A stretch of 26,000 nt of DNA, taken from the NCBI RefSeq assembly GCF_037975245.1, contig NC_092579.1, positions 2,969,001-2,995,000 on the forward strand, read 5' to 3'. Below the pieces are notes generated by a model that did not search any database, was not told where the DNA came from, and was given only the letters and a program-made list of their open reading frames with translations. The DNA comes from Apostichopus japonicus (taxonomy: Eukaryota; Echinodermata; Holothuroidea; Aspidochirotida; Stichopodidae). Positions within the stretch are counted from its first letter, which is position 1. Each line of letters starts with the position of its first letter. The translations under genes were made by a program, and so were the position numbers. Below, one piece after another: positions 9,264 through 26,000 of this stretch.

Positions 9264-9643
9264 AGTGGCGTAGGAAGGTACTTTTTAGTAGGGGGGGGGG
9301 CTGAAGACTGATGGCCGGCCTGGGGGAGGGGTCTAATGGGAGGGGGTGTCCTCCTCCCCTTTGGATTTTTTTTTTGCATTTCCAGGTGGCCTCAGATGCA
9401 ATTTGGTGCTATATAGCAAACTTCAACACCCACTCCATATTGTAAATAATTTTGCATTTTCACCTAGCCTTAGATGCAAAATTTGGTGCTCCAAATTATT
9501 ATTTTTTTACTCATTTGGAAATGAAAAAGGGGTTTTCTGACTTGCGAAGCGGGGGGGGGGGGGCGGAATGATACTTCCGCCCCCCATATTTTTCACTGGG
9601 GCGGGCTGCCGCTTCCCTATAGCCCCCGGTCCTTACGCCCTTG
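9264..9643. mobile_element. MITE-like DNA element, unit 1
   Basis: Ends in imperfect inverted repeats (agtggcgtagga ... tccttacgcccttg) flanked by a 9-bp target duplication, ctttgatac at 9255-9263 and ctttaatac at 9644-9652. GC-rich with long G and C runs, and no transposase. It occupies the same place in unit 2, so it predates the duplication. Confidence 0.65.
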
Positions 9644-9990
9644 CTTTAATACTAAACTTTAATACATGCTTTGAAAAGCGATGATTTTTCATGTTTACTT
9701 TCTTTATGAACGATTATTTTTGGAATTCGGACCTTGGGACAATAAACTTTTCCAGATGCTAAACTCTCTAACTTGTCCTCTTTATTATGATGCTTTACTC
9801 TTATTTTTTAATATCAAATATGAAGTTCCTAACCATTTTCTGGTACTGCTCAAACTGTCAGTTCTAGTACTTAGTGGCAGTTTCGCTTATCATGGAAGGA
9901 TTCTTGTAAGTAGCACAATGATAGGCTTATGGTATTATATTGAATGAATAACAAACAACACGCTCCTGCGCATAGCGTATAGAAATCATT

Positions 9991-10000
9991 GGAAAACCCC
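9991..10000 (-). promoter_or_regulatory. kappaB-type site, gene B, distal
   Basis: GGGGTTTTCC on the minus strand fits the NF-kappaB consensus GGGRNNYYCC. It sits in the first 68-bp repeat. Confidence 0.5.
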
Positions 10001-10056
10001 TCGAACGCAATTACGTTATCAAAGTCAATGATTCTGCGCATAGCGTAGAAAGCATC

Positions 10057-10066
10057 GGAAATCCCC
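10057..10066 (-). promoter_or_regulatory. kappaB-type site, gene B, proximal
   Basis: GGGGATTTCC on the minus strand, a full consensus match in the second 68-bp repeat, about 250 bp before the ATG. Confidence 0.55.
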
Positions 10067-10315
10067 TCTTAAGCAATCACCTTGTCAAAATTAACGCCCG
10101 TATATGAGCATAGGGTGACGTGTCACTTTATAGACACGCAAGGTTTAAAATTTGTCAAGCTCTTGACATAAGAAATACATAAATACATTCTGTTATCAGT
10201 GTTTATCAAGTATACATACATCTGACGCAGCTACCAGTTAGCCTCTGTCCGTTTGCTGTTATTACATTATACCTGATTACTGCACATATCAGCTAGTTTT
10301 CTCTTTATCACAGCC

Positions 10316-16420
<6,105 letters not shown>

Positions 16421-16893
16421 AGGTCGTGGTCTTTATATGCTAAACATTCGCCAGGTTTATACACCTTATCTGTAAATACAGGATTGACAGAGAAGGGATG
16501 GGGTGTTGGAAGGTGTGTGTTTGTGGGGGAGGGGGGGGGGGTGAGGGTTAACCCATCATGAATTGCCCTCATAGGACGTTTGGTGACATATTTTGATCGT
16601 ATCTTATGATAATAATAGTTTTGATTTCTTTTTGCGCAATATTATTATTAAATAAAATCATATCTGGACAATCGCACAAGCTTTCAATGGACTTGTTTCC
16701 ATTGACTCCTACTGCATCATTCAAAATAGATACCGTTTCTGCATAAATCATAGAAATATTATCAAAAAGCAAAACTAATTGAAACTAAGAAGAAAGATAT
16801 AGCTCAGTCACTCCCTATTCCCCATTTCCACCTCCCCCTACCCCCCCCCCCCCCCCATAAAAACACCCGTCTAGAATAGTAAAATATTGTGTA
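16421..16893. other. 3' flank of gene B
   Basis: Holds the candidate polyadenylation signal at 16651-16656 and G and C runs near 16525-16540 and 16840-16857. No gene is seen. Confidence 0.5.
16651..16656 (+). terminator. Candidate polyadenylation signal, gene B
   Basis: AATAAA about 230 nt after the stop codon, in the same position as in gene A. Confidence 0.5.
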
Positions 16894-17290
16894 CATTATA
16901 TATACTCAACTTGATACGCGTATGAATAAACATTATGTTGTTGTTTTGTTTATATGAAGACGTATTAGTTTCACCCTCCTACTGTGAGATCTTTCTTAGG
17001 TATAAACAGGTGTATTTTCTTTGTTGGTTTGTGTGGATTCCCTTTTTATTAATTGTTGTTTATAATTGTTGTACTTGTCTTAGTAAAGGTGGTGATGTAA
17101 ATATTTATTCTCGTAATATAAGTTTTTTAATTATCAGTCTTATGTTAAACGTAGCATTTAGAAGTTTACTTTCACATTATTTTATAACATTAGTGTCAGA
17201 TTAAAACTGTAAAACACGCAAGTTTGCATTTTGCCCTCATATATTAATGTGCTGAAATTATTTAACTTAATCTTTCAATTTTTGTAAAAT
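16894..17290 (+). other. Highly conserved block with an 89-codon open frame (unit 2)
   Basis: Partner of 8034-8430, with the open frame at 16935-17204 and the same position relative to gene C. Function unknown. Confidence 0.25.
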
Positions 17291-17308
17291 GTGGCGTGTA
17301 CATATTTA

Positions 17309-17379
17309 TATATATATATATATATTTATATACACATATACATACACACACACATATATATATATATATTAAGATTTTC

Positions 17380-17434
<55 letters not shown>
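17309..17434. repeat. (TA)n/(CA)n compound microsatellite, unit 2
   Basis: Same locus as 8446-8600, shorter, with the same unique interruption. Confidence 0.95.
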
Positions 17435-17435
<1 letters not shown>

Positions 17436-18085
17436 TGTTATTGGGGGATGTGCTAGTTTGGATGATGTTATTCAACTAAAGGCCTAACGTGAGGCCTTCC
17501 ACAGGAAAAGAAAGACAACAACTTCATAAGGCACATTATCATGAATGATAAAGGCTATTATTTTATTCACTAATTTTTATATGGTGTGATTATCTCAGAG
17601 ACCATGTGGGCTGTAATAAACATGACTAACTTTCAGAACTTGGACATATAAACCATCTTTTACAAAACTGATTCATGAGTGACAGGTAGACAAAAGTCAA
17701 TTTATTTGTTTTATACGAAAAAAATGGTAAACTGGAGAGGGATTCTGAGGACATGAAAACTATCTAAACTGGCTCACAATTGATTAATATGGGAATACTA
17801 TGTCAAAGGAAGGTCATTGGAAAAGTGCATTGACTTTCAATATATCGAAAAGTCTACGAGAAAAGGTTTGTCAGTGTCAAAAGTTGAAACTGACACTTCA
17901 CCAAGTTGCCTAGCAACAACAGACTGTCTCTTATCCCTCCAAACATTATGTGTTTCTAGGGACGTTCCTGTGCATGCTAAAGAAGGTTACTATCCGTTAT
18001 TAAAAACAAATATTGGATAGTCATGAAAGGCAGAGCCATGAAAAAAAAAAAATTGAAAACGGTTGTAGAATGTGATTCATAAACT
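17435..18085. other. Inter-gene region between genes B and C
   Basis: Collinear with 8601-9254. It includes a good RFX X-box, GTTGCCTAGCAAC, near 17905. No gene is seen. Confidence 0.4.
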
Positions 18086-18094
18086 CTTTAACAC

Positions 18095-18424
18095 AGTGGC
18101 ATAGGAAGATACTTTCTAATGGGAGGGATGTCCTCTTCCCCTTTGGATAATGTTTTGCATTTCCAGGCGGCCTCAGATGCAATTTGGTGCTATATAGCAA
18201 ACTTCAACACCCACTCCATTTTGTAAATAATTTTGCATTTTCACCTAGCCTTAGATGCAATTTGGTGCTCCAAATGAGATTTTTTAACTCATTTGGAAAT
18301 TAAAAAGGGGTTTTCTGACTGGCGAAGCGGGGGGGGGGGGCGTGATGATATTTCCGCCCCCCATATTTTTCACTGGGGCGGGCTGCCGTTTCCCCAGGCC
18401 CCCCCCCCGGCTCCTACGCCCTTG
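18095..18424. mobile_element. MITE-like DNA element, unit 2
   Basis: Collinear copy with right end ctcctacgcccttg and target duplication ctttaacac/ctttaatac. About 50 bp shorter through internal loss. Confidence 0.65.
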
Positions 18425-18770
18425 CTTTAATACTAAACTTTAATACATGCTTTGAAAAGCGATGATTTTTCATGTTTACTTTCTTTATGAACGATTATTT
18501 TTGGAATTCGGACCTTGGGACAATAATATTTCCAGATGCTAAACTCTCTAACTTGTCCTCTCTATTATGATGCTTTACTCTTATTTTTGAACATCAAATA
18601 TGAAGTTCCTAACCATTTTCTGATACTGCTCAAACTGTCAGTTCTAGTACTTAGTCGCAGTTTCGCTTATCACGGAAGGATTCTTGTATGTAGCACAATG
18701 ATAGGCTTATGGTATTATATTGAATGAATAACAAACAACACGCTCCTGCGCATAGCGTATAGGAATCATT

Positions 18771-18780
18771 GGAAATCCCC
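18771..18780 (-). promoter_or_regulatory. kappaB-type site, gene C, distal
   Basis: GGGGATTTCC on the minus strand in the first repeat. Gene B has GGGGTTTTCC at this place; both fit the consensus. Confidence 0.55.
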
Positions 18781-18836
18781 TCGAACGCAATTAGGTTATC
18801 AAAGTCAACGATTCTGCGCATAGCGTAGAAAGCATC

Positions 18837-18846
18837 GGAAATCCCC
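18837..18846 (-). promoter_or_regulatory. kappaB-type site, gene C, proximal
   Basis: GGGGATTTCC on the minus strand, identical to the proximal site of gene B. Confidence 0.55.
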
Positions 18847-19094
18847 TCTTAAGCAATCACCTTGTCAAAATGAACGCCGTATATGAGCATAGGGTGACGT
18901 GTCACTTCATAGACACGCAAGGTTTAAAATTTGTCAAGCTCTTGACATTAGAAATACATAAATACATTCTGTTATCAGTGTTCATCAAGTATACATACAT
19001 CTGACGCAGCTACCAGTTAGCCTCTTTCCGTTTGCTGTTATTAGAGTATACCTGATTACTGCACATATCAGCGAGTGTTCTCTTTATCACAGCC

Positions 19095-24760
<5,666 letters not shown>

Positions 24761-26000
24761 GTTATTAAACTGTACAGTATTTAACAAGAAGTAAAATAGT
24801 TCATACACCTACCATATATATCGAAAGCAAAATTAAAGACATGTGATGGTAAATGCATGTGTTAATATGACGCCTTCGGGTTTAAACACAATAAGTCAAA
24901 CATCAATAAGTATAGGCAATATATGATGCTAAAAACCTAACCTAACAATTTGGTTATATGACCTTTGACAGCTGACGGTCTTACGTCATCACTCACGAAT
25001 CCAAACAGCGGATGCCTGGGTTAACACCCACCGACTTTGACTTCCACGAGCCTTGCCACTTATGAGAAGTATTCAACAAACTATTTGTCAAAGATTGACC
25101 GATTGAACTCGTGACCTTTGACGTTTTATGTTAATTAATATAAAACATAGATAGCTCATTTCCTTCATGGCTATGACAGTTTTCTCCGCAATGTCATTTC
25201 GGCGCTTACGTATAACGATTCACATGTAGTTGTTTGGTTTTATTGAGCTTTGACCTCTGACCTTTAGCCATATGACGACTATCAATGACACATTAGTCCA
25301 TTGAGCTTGCAGATTCGGAGAAGTTTGTGGCACACAATTTGCACAACGTGGCTAAGTTTTGAACTTTGACCTCGTGACTTTTGTCGTTTTGCCTTATTTA
25401 ACACCGAGATAGTTACATTTTCTACACGGAAGTGATGGTTTCTATTGTTAGTAATTTTAGCCGCACATAAAATATAGTTATGATGATGTCTAATCTGTAG
25501 CCATGTAACGTCGTCACCGACTGAGGTACATTGAACAACCTTGCTCATCTAGATCCCAATAAGGTTTTAAAGTCCATATGGCTTGCGGGTTTAGAGAAGT
25601 TTGGACACTTTTCGCACAAATTCGTCTAATTTTAACTTTTACCTCGTAGCTGTTTAAGTTTTACGTGAATTAATACCCATACAGGTCTTACTACCACTAT
25701 AGGTGATGGCCAAAACGCACTTTTTTTTTTCGGTCTCTGAACTTTGATCCTATTGCGTCATAAGTTACGGAAGCTTTGCTTCCATGCCAAGGCATACACC
25801 AACTCCAAGTATAACACCCATCACTCCTACAGTTGAGGTTGTTTATATACGTTCAAACACAATACTTCTTTATCCCACCCCCAAAAAAAGTCCACCACAT
25901 GTAGCTGTACGCAAAACTGATGTACACTGACCCAGTAACTTTCAGTTTATTTTAAGAACCGTTTGCAAAGTAAGTTAATTTATTTTCGGAAAACCTATAG
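24761..26000. other. Intron 3 of gene C (open at window end)
   Basis: Repeats the TGACCT-rich modules of the other units, with a local insertion near 25845-25930 not seen in units 1 and 2. The acceptor and exon 4 are not reached. Confidence 0.5.
25251..25263 (-). promoter_or_regulatory. Perfect DR1 element, unit 3
   Basis: Same 13-mer as in units 1 and 2 at the collinear place in intron 3 of gene C. Confidence 0.4.

Larger units (their letters stand above)
9966..10315 (+). promoter_or_regulatory. Promoter region of gene B with a 68-bp direct duplication
   Basis: Two head-to-tail copies begin at 9966 and 10034 with ctgcgcatagcgta, and each carries a kappaB-type site. Downstream are a bZIP-like GTGACGTGTCAC (10115-10126) and a weak TATA-like tatacata (10211-10218). 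The translation start has a good context (gccATGg). A pyrimidine-rich tttatcacag just before it could also be a splice acceptor, so the 5' UTR may be spliced and the true start site further up. Confidence 0.5.
18746..19094 (+). promoter_or_regulatory. Promoter region of gene C with the same 68-bp duplication
   Basis: The repeats start at 18746 and 18814. Both kappaB sites are exact GGGGATTTCC here (18771-18780 and 18837-18846). The GTGACGTGTCAC element is at 18894-18905. Confidence 0.5.

Overview
The window is animal (metazoan) nuclear DNA. Genes are split by GT-AG introns, the sequence is AT-rich with long (TA)n tracts, and it holds non-LTR retroposon, Penelope-type, SINE-like and MITE-like remains. 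Short poly-G/poly-C runs beside 'ggcgtagga' transposon ends fit a marine invertebrate; an echinoderm such as a sea cucumber is my best guess, but nothing here proves it.

Positions 1-3440 are single-copy flank: the 3' end of a LINE (1 to about 694), one terminal coding exon of an uncharacterised metazoan protein (1309-1629), a gene-free stretch, and a dense array of CAGTCTAA/TTAGACTG motifs ending in four perfect 21-bp palindromic repeats (3340-3422). From about 3444 to the end the window is a tandem segmental array with a period of 9.2-9.8 kb: unit 1 about 3444-12613, unit 2 about 12614-22448, unit 3 about 22449-26000 (cut by the window edge).

Each unit carries a member of one gene family. 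The model has four exons: an 86-nt signal-peptide exon ending in phase 2, a 67-nt exon, a large exon of about 720 nt, and a 186-nt last exon. The splice phases agree at every junction. Because the unit boundary lies inside intron 1, each unit ends with the promoter and exon 1 of the NEXT gene. Gene A (unit 1) has no exon 1 in the window, three in-frame deletions and a frameshift, and looks like a pseudogene. Gene B (10316-16420) is complete, predicted 352 aa. Gene C (19095-24760+) is intact as far as seen; its last exon should lie just beyond 26000. The product is a secreted helical protein with a glycine-rich hydrophobic hairpin and a C-terminal segment that resembles apolipoprotein L. I call it ApoL-like on pattern memory only.

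The promoters of genes B and C each carry a 68-bp direct duplication with one kappaB-type site in each half, which suggests immune induction. Intron 3 of every unit holds a perfect DR1 nuclear-receptor element.

Mobile DNA dates the array. A SINE-like element whose head matches the 5' end of U2 snRNA sits at the same place in genes B and C, so it predates the duplication. A second, inverted copy entered only gene C's intron 1, and a 638-bp terminal-inverted-repeat element later inserted into that copy with a 9-bp target duplication. Only unit 1 carries a perfect 83-bp inverted repeat in (TA)n, whose two arms each encode a type I hammerhead ribozyme motif; this looks like the remains of a Penelope-like element or retrozyme.
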